Shown here: positions 47,401-57,945 of the stretch, in pieces
Layout: the number at the start of each line of letters is the position of its first letter
Position numbering within the stretch: the stretch's first letter is position 1
Notes under the pieces: generated by a model
What the model was told of the DNA's origin: nothing
Seen by the model: the letters and a program-made list of their open reading frames with translations, nothing else
The model's database searches: none
Made by a program: the position numbers and the translations under genes
Origin: Zizania palustris
Lineage: Eukaryota; Streptophyta; Magnoliopsida; Poales; Poaceae
NCBI GenBank assembly: GCA_019279435.1
Contig: JAAALK010000085.1
Coordinates: forward strand, 620,001 to 684,000
Direction of reading: 5' to 3'
Length of the DNA stretch: 64,000 bases

Positions 47401-50071
47401 CAACCAAAGCAACATCTTTGAGAGTGAAATTCGAATTAATTCTTACCACACCTTTACCTTTCACTCTACTCCTTCGATTGTTTCCGAAGGTGATATGTTC
47501 CCTTTGCTTGGTTGTGGTGAGGCTGGAGAACCATGCTGCATCTCTGGTCATGTGGCGCGAACAACCGGAGTCCATGATCCACGTGCCCTCCAAGCCTCGA
47601 TCTGTCGCCTACACATGATAAGAAAATCTCGATCGCTCAGTGCTGGGGTGAGCAAAATAATGACGAGGCATCCAGCACTGAGTGACACGAGTAGTAGGCG
47701 CAGCAAAAGTAGACGGTCTACGCACAGGAAAATCGAAATGATGCAAAGTGCGAGGTCTACCCACATGCTGTGATCGAACAACATGTCGAGGTCTCCTACT
47801 CTGACGAGGTATAAAGCTACTCGCCCGAGGTCTACCACCATATGGAACATTGTGAGCACCTTGAGGAGTAAAACCTCTCTGAGAAGCACGAGGAGCCTCA
47901 AAAGCAGGACGATAGTAAAACTCAGACTCATGCATACCTAAAGATGGGTAGTGCATGTCCTGGTAACTCATCGCCTGAGAGCGTCGCTCATCCTTGATGC
48001 GACGAAAACAGAAACCAACCAAATGACCCGCCCGCTGACAGTAAGAACAGTGAAACACTCTCCGGGGGGCACTCTCATGGGTCACAGGAGCAACTCTCAC
48101 AGGCTCCTTGGGCTTCTTCTGTGTGGTTTTCTTGGGAGGATTTTTCTTGGCAGGAGGTGTGGTTTTCTTTGGTGGATGGGTAGGCTTTTTGGCTGGTGGG
48201 GTGTCTAACAGAGCTCTCTCTTTCTCTAGGGTAGTGGGAGAGGTGAAAACAGTTTTGGTCTTACTGTCTGAAGGTATCCTCTCAAAACCCAAACCTAGAG
48301 CTACCCCTGCTCTGTCAACACACAACTTGGTCTTGGCCAAGAGCAAATCCATCCTACCCTTTCCCTCAGTGCATTTATTAACCACGGAAAGAAGGTATTC
48401 ATTTTCAGACATGAGGTTCTCAGCTCGCTCTCTAGCAGTGCCTAGCTGGTCCTTAAGGGTGATGCAAGTGTCACACACAGGCTACACATCCTTAGAACTA
48501 CCGGCCCTCTCCAATCTAGCCTCTAAATCATGAACATGCTTATCACGTAAATTAATGCTATCGCGTAATAAAGAGCAGTTCATGCAATCAATAATATCAT
48601 GAGGTCTAGAATCCACCTCCAAAAGCTGCTTCTGTGCAGTCTCAAGCTCAGAAAGAGTTTGAGCATGAACAGAACGCAATTGAGCAAGCTCACTCATGAC
48701 AACAGAACAGGACTCACATTCAGCATCATCAAATTTAGACTTAAGCATGGCATATTCAGTAGAAATAGTTTCTAGCCTAAGTCTAAGGTCTTTTCTTTCT
48801 CTAGCGGCTTGCACAAGTAATCTATCCTGACCAAGAACTACTTCATTCAGCTCATCTAATTTAATTAGTAGCTGGTCAGATGATAGGTTTACCTCAGATG
48901 AGTCAAGCTCATCGCCGCTGTGATCGCTGTCGGCCATGAAGCAAAGGCCGGTGAAGTCTCGTCCCTTCTTATCCTTCTTGTCCTCCTTCCTTGGGGACTC
49001 CTCCTCCTCAGAGCTCGACTCCTCAGTTGAGGAAGTGTCGATGTCGCTGAGAGCAGCAACAAAGGCTCTGGAAGCGGCCTTGGCTACTTTCTTAGCCATC
49101 TTGCCGCGCTTGCCCTTCACAAAGGGTTTCCTCTCCTTCTTGTGGTATTTAGGGCGCCCACTCTCATCTCTCTTTTTGAGCTTTGGGCAATTTGCCTTGA
49201 TGTGAGAAGTGTCACCGCATTCAAAACAACCACCAAAACCACTTCTCCTCTGATCTCGTCTCTCATGATGAAAACGGGTGAACCTCCGGGCAATGAGAGC
49301 AAGCTCATCATCAGCTAGAGTGTCCACCTGCTCCTTTGTGACGGAGACCAGAGAGGACAAAGCAAAACCATCTGCAAAAACACAAGTACCAGATGTGCTT
49401 GGTTCTGCAGTGGTGCCATGGCTAGTGCTAGAAACCAATGCCAATGGATGTGGCAAAGAGCTTCTGTGCACTGCAAGAGATGCCTTGGCAATCTCTGTGG
49501 ACTTCAGCTTGCTAAAGAGTTCATCGCAGGTCAAAGTGTCATATCCTGCGGACTCCTCAATGCTGGATATCTTTACTTCCCATATGATACGGTCAAGAGC
49601 ATAGAGAAGCTTGATAGCCCTATCATGATCACTGTAAGAAAGCGTCCCGTTGGATCGCAAGTTACTCACTATCGCGTCAAAGCGAGAAAACATGGCATCT
49701 ATAGATTCACCAGGTGCCTGCACAAACAACTGATACTGTTGATTGTAGGTGCTTTGGCGCCTGGCCTTGATCTGAGTAGAGCCCTCATGAAAGACAGTGA
49801 GCGTTGTCCAAATCTCCCTAGCAGTCCTAAGGTGCTGCACCCTATCGAACTCACTTCTACTCAAACCGATGAACAGTATATTTCTTGCCTTGGAATTGGC
49901 ATTATACTGATCCTTCTCAGTCTGAGAAGTGCGAGTCTCAGGGATGGAGTATTGTGAGTCCACAATCTCCAAAATTGCATTTCCTTGGCTTAACAAGTAA
50001 TCCTCCATGCGCACCTTCCAGTATGCAAAATCTGTCCCATCGAACAGAGGAATTTTACTGCCTCTATCCAT
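44441..50071 (-). pseudogene. Copia gag-pol polyprotein, one frame broken only by five TAG codons
   Basis: Frame of 1876 codons from ATG 50071 to TGA 44441-44443, with no frameshift. Order: gag core (LFDGTDFAYWKVRMEDYL; LFIGLSRSEFDRVQHLRTAR), zinc knuckle CFECGDTSHIKANC, coiled coil, second knuckle CSYCQRAGHLVGFC, protease (WIMDSGCSRHMT), pre-integrase LWKWHRRLGHMS, integrase (LLHMDTVGPS; RSDNGTEF; the third acid near NGVVERKNRT), RT (MDVKSAFLNG; VQIYVDDIIFGGS), RNase H (GYSDADFAG, AEAEYVAAA, FCDNTSAICI). Stops are TAG at 48482-48484, 47609-47611, 46706-46708, 45023-45025 and 44804-44806. Several lie at conserved Gln positions. Catalytic residues that I can see are intact. Confidence 0.92.
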
Positions 50072-50121
50072 GTCGCCAACAGATCACAAAACCGGTTAAG
50101 GTCAACTGGTGATCTTAACCC

Positions 50122-50133
50122 GCTCTGATACCA
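50122..50133 (-). other. tRNA-iMet primer-binding site of the SIRE-like copia
   Basis: TGGTATCAGAGC on the - strand, two bases from the 5' LTR. About 50 bases then separate it from the gag ATG. Confidence 0.92.
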
Positions 50134-50135
50134 AT

Positions 50136-52150
50136 TGTTGGACCGGAAACGGCGACTAGAGGGGGGGTGAATGGGAGCTTTTTAAAATTTCGGGCTAAAA
50201 ACTTAGCCTTCAGTTTAGTTCTGTCTTCTGCGGAACAGGCTTCGAACACAACCTTCGAAGGTCTGGTTCGGAGGTGCTTCGACAGCTCCGAACACAGGCT
50301 TCGCAGGAGCAAAAGTTCGAAGCCAAGAAGACTTCGCTCCACTTACAACCCTCGGAAATCTACTCTGCTAAGTTAGTGCAGGCTTCGCACTTCACCCTTC
50401 GCAAGAGTGGACAGCCCTCTGAGGACTTCGACCAAGTACTTGGCGGCAGCAACTGGTGCTGGGCTTCGTACACAAGGTCTACACGCACACAAACAGACTA
50501 CGCTAAGGGCTTCGTCACAAGAAGCAAAACGGGCCTCGATCAGGGCTTCGCTAGTAAGCTGTGAGGTCTGGCCTCAAGTTACACAGAGCGACAGCACACT
50601 GAAAAACACACTTCGCACAAAACACCCTTGGCCTAGACAGGCTTCGGTGCACTATACTAGCGAGGTATGTAACGCGAGCTCAAGCAAAAAGCACACAGAA
50701 GTAGGGCTTCGCCGCTTGAACAAGGAACACAAAATGAATTGAACTCTGCATGAATACAGCGAGGTATGTGGCTATAGGAGCTCAACAGTAAATGCTCAAA
50801 GTGTTAAATGTTACCTACCGAGCCCCCATATTTATAGCCCACAGTTCACCCAAAGGAAATGACTACACTACCCCTAGGGTTTACATTGATTTTGACTCTA
50901 CAGAACTAAGGGGTACAAAAGGTAGTCCACCTTTATTCTGGAGGCTTCTCTGTCAGCTTTGCAGAGGGGACAGTGTCAGCCTTTTACAGAACAGACAGTG
51001 TCAGCCTTTGCAGTCTTTGACCTTCTGGAATCCTCCCTTCGCACGCGAGGGTGCGGTAGCTTCGGTGAGAAGCCTGAAGCCAGATGGCCTTCGCTTCGCC
51101 GAAGTCAGTCTCCGATACAGTGACGGTTTTGAGCCGAAGTCGTCAAAGCCCCTTGGGCCTTCGCACCAACACCTCTCGAGTGGACCACCACGGCTTCGCA
51201 GCTACTCCCAGCTCGAACTCTGTCAGTCCGTGTACCGAAGCCATGCAGGCCGAAGCACCTCAAGTCAACCTTGCTCCGGAGCTAGCCTTGCTCTAAAGCC
51301 TTCCACCCTCCGAAGCCCCACCTTCGGAGTACCACCCTTCGAAGTCCCTCCTTCGTCCAAGGCCTCCGCATGAAGCATTCCATGAGCCCTTCGTCGCAGT
51401 GCCTCTCCCCGAGCACACTCCTCGACGAGCCTCACCCGGACCATGCCTTCGATGCGCCTCGACTTCTGAGACCTTCGTCGGGTACCTTCGAATGTCTCCC
51501 TCTGGAGCACACTTCGAATTCCTTGCCTCCGCAGAGGACTTGATCCAACCAACTCCGAAGTCACTCCATTCGGAGTACCTTCGAAGTGCCTCACCTCCGA
51601 GGACTTTGTCTCGGAGCACCTTCAGCCGGAGCCACGCTCCGCACTCTCTGCCTTCACCTGGCACGCCTCGACCCGAGGACCAACCCGGACCACCTTCGCA
51701 ACCACCATGACGGAGCTCCCCGCTCCCCTGGCATCAAGCCTCCCGCTTGACCGAGGTTCACCTGCTACGTTCGTCCGTCGCCTCCGAAGACCCTGCGCAC
51801 CACAGACAAACAGACAAGTGTATCCAGTACTCCGGAGACCTCTCCGGGTTAGCAACCTCCGGCACACACTCCGGTGTACCGCCCAAAGTACCGAAGCCTT
51901 CGGTACGAACCCAGTCATCGTGTACTGTCGGACCCCTCCGACGAGCACACTCCGCTGCAACAGCTGCAGCAAGCAAACACCGAACATCCTTCGGTAACAC
52001 CACCTCCGAACACCCTTCGGAGGTCCAACCTCCGAAATCCCTCCGGAGGTACCCCCCTCCGAACACCCTTCGGAGGTACCCTTCGAACAGAGGGTAAAAA
52101 GCCTGTCAATCACTCATCACAACACACCGAAACCAACCCTTGGTTTCTCA
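50136..52150 (-). repeat. 5' LTR of the SIRE-like copia element
   Basis: 2015 bp, ending CTTGGTTTCTCA. TATTTATA at 50829-50836. It contains the 99 or so bases missing from the partner. Near its right end (51985-52090) lie the hairpin-prone Cttcggagg/Cctccgaa units. Confidence 0.92.
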
Positions 52151-52831
52151 GGTCGTCATGACTTTTGGTTTGAAAAATGTCGGCGCCACGTATCAGCGCG
52201 CTATGAACTTGATCTTTCATGACTTGTTAGGAGTAATGTTAGAGGTTTACATCGATGATGTCGTGGTCAAATCAGACGCTATGGGAAACCATTTAGCCGA
52301 TTTGATAGTTGCTTTCGATAGGATGCGGCATTATGGGTTGAAAATGAACCCACTTAATTTGCTTTTGGAGTGTCGGCGGGTAAGTTCTTAGGTTTCATGA
52401 TTCATGAGAGAGGTATAGAAATTGATCCTAAGAAACTTGAGAAGATTAGAAATGTTACGGCGCCGGCATGCAAAAAGGATGTGCAAAAGTTGCTAGGCAA
52501 GTTGAACTATTTGTGTCGTTTTATATCCAACTTGTCCGGCAAGATTGATGCCTTTGTCCCCATACTCCGGCTAAAAAATGAAGCCGAGTTCGCTTGGGGG
52601 GCAAGCCAGCAAAGTGCTTTTGAGAAGATCAAGGAGTGCTTGTCATCACCACCCGTGGTGAGAGCACCCAAGGCCGGGATTCCGTTTCGACTATACATCG
52701 CCGCTGAAGACAGCGTGATTGGAGCCGTGCTAACCCAGGAGGTGGAGGGAAAGGAGTACATCATCACATTCTTGAGCCGCCACCTGCTGGACGCCGAAAC
52801 CAGGTACGCGTTTGTTGAGCGATTATGTTGA
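52151..52831 (+). pseudogene. Reverse transcriptase C-terminal part and RNase H of element B
   Basis: Resumes with VVMTFGLKNVGATYQRAMNL and the catalytic YIDDVVVKSDAMGN. A single-base shift near 52360 moves the frame into AGKFLGFMIHERGIEIDPKK. RNase H-connection motifs follow: LGKLNYLCRFISNLSGK, FAWGASQQSAFEKIKE, AAEDSVIGAVLTQEVEGK and FLSRHLLDAETRYAFVE. TGA at 52829-52831 ends the frame. The first five bases (GGTCG) are the copia target duplication. Confidence 0.88.
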
Positions 52832-53464
52832 TCACTTTATTACGCGTGCACCAAGTTGCGCCGTTATCTTCTCCCCACCACACGTGTTGTCATTTGTCAA
52901 ACCGATGTTATAAAGCACATGTTACAGAAGCCGATTCTAAGTGGAAGAATCGGAAAATGGGCTTACATGTTAATTGAGTACGACTTGACCTACGAGCCCT
53001 TAAGAGCGATGAAAGGCCAAGTCATAGCAAACTTTATAGTTGATCATCACATAGATGCTAGCTGGAGTGATGCTATTGCTCTAGTTGAAGTAGTGCCATG
53101 GAAAATCTATTTTGATGGTTCGTCTTGCAAGAATGGCCAAGGTATTGTAGTGGTTCTCATATCATCTAATGGTATGTGCTTCGAAACCTCGGCCCGACTA
53201 GATTTTTCTTCCACTAATAACCAAGTCGAATACGAAGTGTTGTTGCTAGGTCTTGAAATACTAGAGTCTGTAGGCGCTAAGCATGTTCACGCGTACGGTG
53301 ATTCATTATTAGTAGTACAACAAGTAGCCAAGAATGCTCAATGTTTTAATGGCTTGCTGAATAGCTACTTGGACAGATGCCTAGACATAGTTGCTACTTT
53401 TGATGATTTCAAAATATCTCACGTGTCAAGAGAAGCCAATTCATCCGCTAATGATTTGGCTTAG
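52832..53464 (+). pseudogene. Second (archaeal-type) RNase H of element B
   Basis: Contains RIGKWAYMLIEYDLTYEPLR, WKIYFDGSSCKNGQG, STNNQVEYEVLLLGLEIL, HVHAYGDSLLVVQQV and ISHVSREANSSANDLA. Acidic residues in YFDG, VEYE, YGDS and the SREAN region are those expected for this RNase H. The domain is open from 52856 but closes with TAG 53462-53464, where element A has CAA. Confidence 0.85.
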
Positions 53465-53817
53465 CAAGCATCTGGCTACCAAGTCAGGAGAGGGAAATTT
53501 TCTGTGTTGAAAAAGCCGATGTTTGGTCTCATTGCCGAAGCCAGTGATGCTGGACAAGCGCACCCTTCGGGTCGAAGCCCTCAGGTCACCGAAGGCCACC
53601 ACATGCCAGAGCCTCTGGATCGGAGTGCTCCGCCCGCCGAGGGATCAGGCATGCCGGAGCCTATAGTTCGAAGCCTCTCGGATGGAGAAGGCTCCCCGGG
53701 GTCCGAACCCTCCAAAGGGCTTCAGCCCAGCACACTCCGAACGGCCACCTCGGTCGGGCTTCGACAGGAGATGGAAAGGCTCGGGGGCACCCCGAAGTCA
53801 GTATTTTAGAGGTTTTT
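53465..53817 (+). other. RNase H-integrase spacer of element B, rich in CCGAAG/CTCCGAA
   Basis: A short conserved start (QASGYQVRRGKFSVLKKP) is followed by about 280 bases of imperfect repeats on GAAGCC, CTTCGG and TCCGAA. The frame is open from 53504 to 53809. The same position in element A (6431-6485 plus 18672-18800) holds GGTCTGACC repeats instead. Confidence 0.7.
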
Positions 53818-55119
53818 TTGGGAGGTGGACCAGCGAAGCCCTCTGAAATCTGTGAGGGTGATTGGAGAGTCCCAATCGTCCAGTATTTGAAAGACCCTAG
53901 CCGAAGGGTTGATCAGAAGGTTCGGCGACAAGCGTTCAAATTCGTGTTGATAGATGACACATTGTATCGCCGAACCATTGACAGAGTGCTATTGAACTGT
54001 TTAGACCATGAGCAGTCCCAGGTGGCTACAGGAGAAGTCCATGAGGGGCTTTGCGGCACTCATCAGTCGGCCCAAAAAATGAGTTGGATGCTCAAAAGAG
54101 CGGGTTTTTATTGGCCGACTATGACTGAAGATTGCTTCAAGTACTACAGAGGGTGTGAGGCATGTCAGAAGTTTGGCAACATCCGTTTAGCTCCTGCCTC
54201 ATTACTCAATCCTACTGTCAAGCCATGGCTGTTTTGAGGTTGGGGTTTGGACTTCATCGGCCAGATCTACCCTCCTTCCTCAAAAGGGCATCAGTTCGTG
54301 TTAATGGCGACAGATTACTTCACCAAATGGACCGAGGCTGTACCTCTCAAGAACATGACCCATAATGAGGTATGCGATTTTATTTTAAAGCACATCATAC
54401 ATAGATTCGACATCCCTCAAACTCTTACTACGGATCAAGGCAGTTCATTTGTTTCTAAGGAAGTAAGGGACTTTGCCGAATACTATGGCATTAAGTTGAT
54501 AAACTCTTCACCTTACTATGCTCAGGCCAATGGTCAGGCCGAGTCTAGTAATAAAACCGTGATTAAGCTTATTAAGAAGAAAATTGAAGAGTTTCCTAAA
54601 AGGTGGCATGAAGTGCTTTCCAAGGCATTATGGGCTTGTAGGATTGCGAAGCACGGTGCCACCAAGGTCAGTCCATATGAGTTGGTATATGGACAAGAGG
54701 CCGTTCTACCTGTAGAAGGAGATCTTGGATCCTTAAGAGTGTTGAAGCAAGACGACTTATCGGTCAATGAATATGAAGATCTTCTGAAGGATAATCTAGA
54801 GGAAGTGACCAATAAGATACTAAGAGCTTTAGAAGCCATAGAGGTAGACAAGAAGAGAGTAGCTAGAGCCTACAATAAAAAGGTTAAACCAAAATCGTTT
54901 CAAATAGGAGACTTGGTATGGAAGACGATTTTGCCTTTAGGTATGAAAAGTCCCAAATTCGGCAAATGGTCACCTAGTTGGGAAGGTCCTTTTAAGGTAG
55001 CCGAAATTGCTCCCGGCAATGCATACGTGTTGGAATCCCTGCAGGGAGAGCGGTTTCGAAGGGCTTTGAATGGTAGGTACTTGAAAGGGTATTTCCCGAG
55101 TGTGTGGCAAACGTCATAA
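53818..55119 (+). pseudogene. Integrase of element B
   Basis: N-terminal zinc-binding part: GEVHEGLCGTHQSAQKMSWM and YYRGCEACQKF. TGA at 54236-54238 falls in PWLFRGW, where element A has CGA. The core then runs open to 55119: GLDFIGQIYPPSSKG, LTTDQGSSFVSKE and QAESSNK supply the D, D and E. The C-terminal domain includes FQIGDLVWKTILP and WSPSWEGPFKV. Only the early stop and upstream frame breaks disable it. Confidence 0.9.
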
Positions 55120-55204
55120 AAGCATCGAAAAGCCGGTATGAACAGTATCGTCTCAAGCTCGTTGTGCTTTTAGTTCACTAGTTCACTAAAAGGCAGGGGG
55201 CATG

Positions 55205-56555
55205 TGTTGATAGCAAAAAATGGCATTAATGGCTAGATTATCAAAATATCGATTTTTGGTGATTTGGGCCGAAAATACACATGTCCAGGGTCTGTCCGAA
55301 GCCCTACAGGTCCGAAGCCCATCAAGCTATGGGCTCCGAAAGCCTCCAGCCAACCCATGGGTTTCGGCTAGGAAGCCTTCGGAGGCCCACGCTGCCGAAG
55401 CTTCGGAAGCCCACGTTGTCGAAGCTTGGGCCCAAGGAGCAAGCCTCGACGGGCCTGGCCAAAGCCCAGCTTCGGCCCGAGGAGCAGGCCTCGACGGGCC
55501 TGGCCGAAGCCCACCTCGGCAGAGACAGAGTTGGACACATTTCCACCTCAATCTTTATCTCTATTTGGCCGGATTAATAGTAGATTATATTAGAGTTAAC
55601 CCTCTATAAATAGAGAGGCCTGGCCGGCGTGGAGAGACCCCCAACTCAAACCAAACCAAAGCCATGCTTTGATTGCATTTACTTTTACCTTTACTTTTAT
55701 GTACCTCTTCGTGGGTTTGCCTGGAAGCCCTCCGTCCGCCGCTACGGAACAGTGTTAAGCCTTGGTACTTCGCCCGTGAAGTCCCCGTTAATCTATGTAA
55801 CAGATTACTATCGCCTTTTTACTTCGCCTGTGAAGTATCCGCTAATCTGCGTAATAGATTTCTACCTTCGCTACCCGTGCAACACTTCACAAAATTCGGT
55901 CTTCAGGACGAATTGGTACTTTGCACTATTCTGTTGCAGGCTTTGTGCTTTCGGAGCCCCCTTCGCCGAGGGTGCCCGGAGCTAAGAGATCGGTTCCGGA
56001 GGTCCCCGGGACGCCCTTCGACGAGACCGCAGGCTTCGACAACAGGTTTCGCCAGCAGACTCCGGCAAGACAGGCTTCGCCACGACTGTACTCCACGCTG
56101 GAAAAAGCTGCACTCGTGCGCGGCCTTCGCGTCACTGCTTCGCAGTTTGCTGCATCGGAGATCGCACGCCGAACCCCGCTGTTCGGAGCAGATCGCTGTG
56201 TCTAGATCCGTTCGGAGTCCATCTTTGAACGGATCAGCCTGAACGCCGAAGCACCCTTCGGCGGAGCACTTCGCACCAGACGCCGAAGGTACCCTAAGTG
56301 CACCCTTTGCATCAGGCTTCGAACCAGACGAGCTCCGACTGGTTTGTTGATTTTGTTCTGTTTAATCTATTTCTTTCGGCTAATTGGGTTATTTTGTGTA
56401 ATCTGGTTGCCTGGCGACTCCACCCCCTTATCACTATTAAGGGTAGTCGGAATACGACGTCGGTGCCACATCACGTTTAGGCTTGTCCCTAAGTATCCGT
56501 GCACTTTTGGATCATCGAACTGACCCAAGTGCGGGGGCACGTTTTCATGTCAACA
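55205..56555 (+). repeat. 3' LTR of element B
   Basis: 1351 bp, TGTTGATAGC...GTCAACA, uninterrupted. TATAAATA at 55605-55612. Preceded by the polypurine tract at 55188-55200. Many scattered differences from 29163-30461 show this is an older insertion than the nested elements. Rich in CTTCGG, CCGAAG and TTCGAAC. Confidence 0.92.
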
Positions 56556-57945
56556 CCGTTATTGATCACTTAAAACGTATGTTCTCTAATCCCAGATATG
56601 CTAAACTATTAATCTAGCATTTCGATGGGCGGAAGAAGGACGGAAAACTTCAGCACCCTGCGGATGCTAGGCAGTGGAAATCATTTGACCTAGCCCATCC
56701 AGATTTCTCGGAAGATCCCAGAAATATTAGGATGGGACTTAGCATGGATGGAATGAATCCCTTCGGTGAGATGAGGAACCCACACAGTACGTGGCCGGTC
56801 TTTCTATACTTGTTCAACATTCCATCATGGTTGTGCCATAAAAGAAAATACCTTATGCTCACTACTCTAATTTCCGGTCCAAAACAACCTGGCAATGACA
56901 TTGATATCTTTATAGAACCTTTGATGGAGGATATGAAACGTCTATGGAAACATGGTGTCTGTGTGTGGGATGAGCACAAGAAAGAGAACTTCAATCTAAG
57001 AGACATGATCTTTTGCACCATAGCTGACAACCCGGGATGTATGTCCCTAATAGGACAGGTTAAAGGAAAGACAGCATGTGTAGTGTGTGGACCAGACACA
57101 ATCTATGCATCTTCCATCATTTGTTAAGACGATATATATGTGATACCGTGGATTTTTACCAAAAACCACAAATATCGAAGAAATAGGAACCATTTTGACG
57201 TTACAATCAAGCTTGGACAGCCTCCACGACATCGAGACGACAAATTTCTATTCAAAATGGTAAAGAATATCAAAGTTGTTTTCGGAAAGAAGAGGAAGAA
57301 ATCTGAAAAAAATTCAAAGGACACTCCATTTAAAAAGCAGTCAATCTTCCTTAGATATTTGCCCTATTGGAAGGAGTTGGAGATTGGACATGCTATCGAT
57401 ACAATGCACATTGAGAAGAATGTCTTCGAAAGCACCATCGGTATTTTTTTAGACATACCGGGCAAATCAAAAGATGGACTCAAAGTACGAAGGGACCTTC
57501 AAACTCTCGGAATTAGACCCGAGCTTCACCCACAGGAAAGGTCCAATGGAAAATTTTTCCTTCCGGCTGCTAGCTATAACCTCACAATTGATGAGAAAAG
57601 ATCAATCTGCAGATGTCTATATGGAATCAGAGTTCCAACAGGATTCTCAACAAATATAAAGAATATTGTTTTCGTAGCAGATTTGAGGATGAGTGGCTAC
57701 AATACTCATGATTATCATGTTATGCTTGGGCTATTCCTCGCCATCGCCGTAAGAGGAATCAAAAATTCATTTCTGAAGATGGTGATAACACGCATGTGTC
57801 ACTTCTTCAACATCATATCAAAGAAGGTGATCGACACTGAAGAGTTAAATGAATAGCGTAAACAAATGAGGGAGACTATGTGTCAGCTTAAGAAGTGCTT
57901 TCCTCCTTCATATTTTGATATTATGGAGTTACATCTGTTGGACTG
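56556..57945 (+). pseudogene. CACTA TNP2-type transposase, central part, broken
   Basis: Continues the gene cut at 29160: HLKRMFSNPRYAKLL, KKDGKLQHPADARQWKSFDL, MGLSMDGMNPFGEMRNPHST, WPVFLYLFNIPSWLCHKRKY and KGKTACVVCG, the core of the Transposase_21/TNP2 domain. After a TAA near 57124 and a frame change the next part reads RYLPYWKELEIGHAIDTMHI, EKNVFESTIGIFLDIPGKSKDG and MSGYNTHDYHVML. Family similarity fades after about 57940, where another CACTA begins. The C-terminal part is missing. Confidence 0.9.

Larger units (their letters stand above)
41315..52150 (-). mobile_element. SIRE/Maximus-like Ty1/copia element with full gag-pol frame
   Basis: 10.8-kb element flanked by GGTCG at 41310-41314 and 52151-52155. 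LTRs are 41315-43266 and 50136-52150. A tRNA-iMet primer site (50122-50133, - strand) and a polypurine tract beside the left LTR (43267-43280) are present. Gag and pol form one frame on the - strand. LTRs differ by a few point changes and two larger indels, so it is younger than element B but not new. The G-run LTR signature GAGGGGGGGTGAATGG, long gag with coiled coil, and two zinc knuckles fit the SIRE/Maximus lineage. Confidence 0.93.
29163..56555 (+). mobile_element. Tat-lineage Ty3/gypsy element B, inserted in the CACTA transposase
   Basis: LTRs start TGTTGATAGC (29163 and 55205) and end GTCAACA (33402 and 56555), giving the short inverted repeat TGTTGA/TCAACA. The flanks CCGTG (29158-29162) and CCGTT (56556-56560) are a target duplication with one change. 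The order gag, protease, RT, RNase H, second RNase H, integrase is complete, but the element is split by three later insertions: solo LTRs at 30462 and 37285 and a copia at 41315. A polypurine tract AAAAGGCAGGGGG is at 55188-55200. It is related to element A throughout but has CCGAAG-rich linkers instead of GGTCTGACC-rich ones. Confidence 0.93.
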
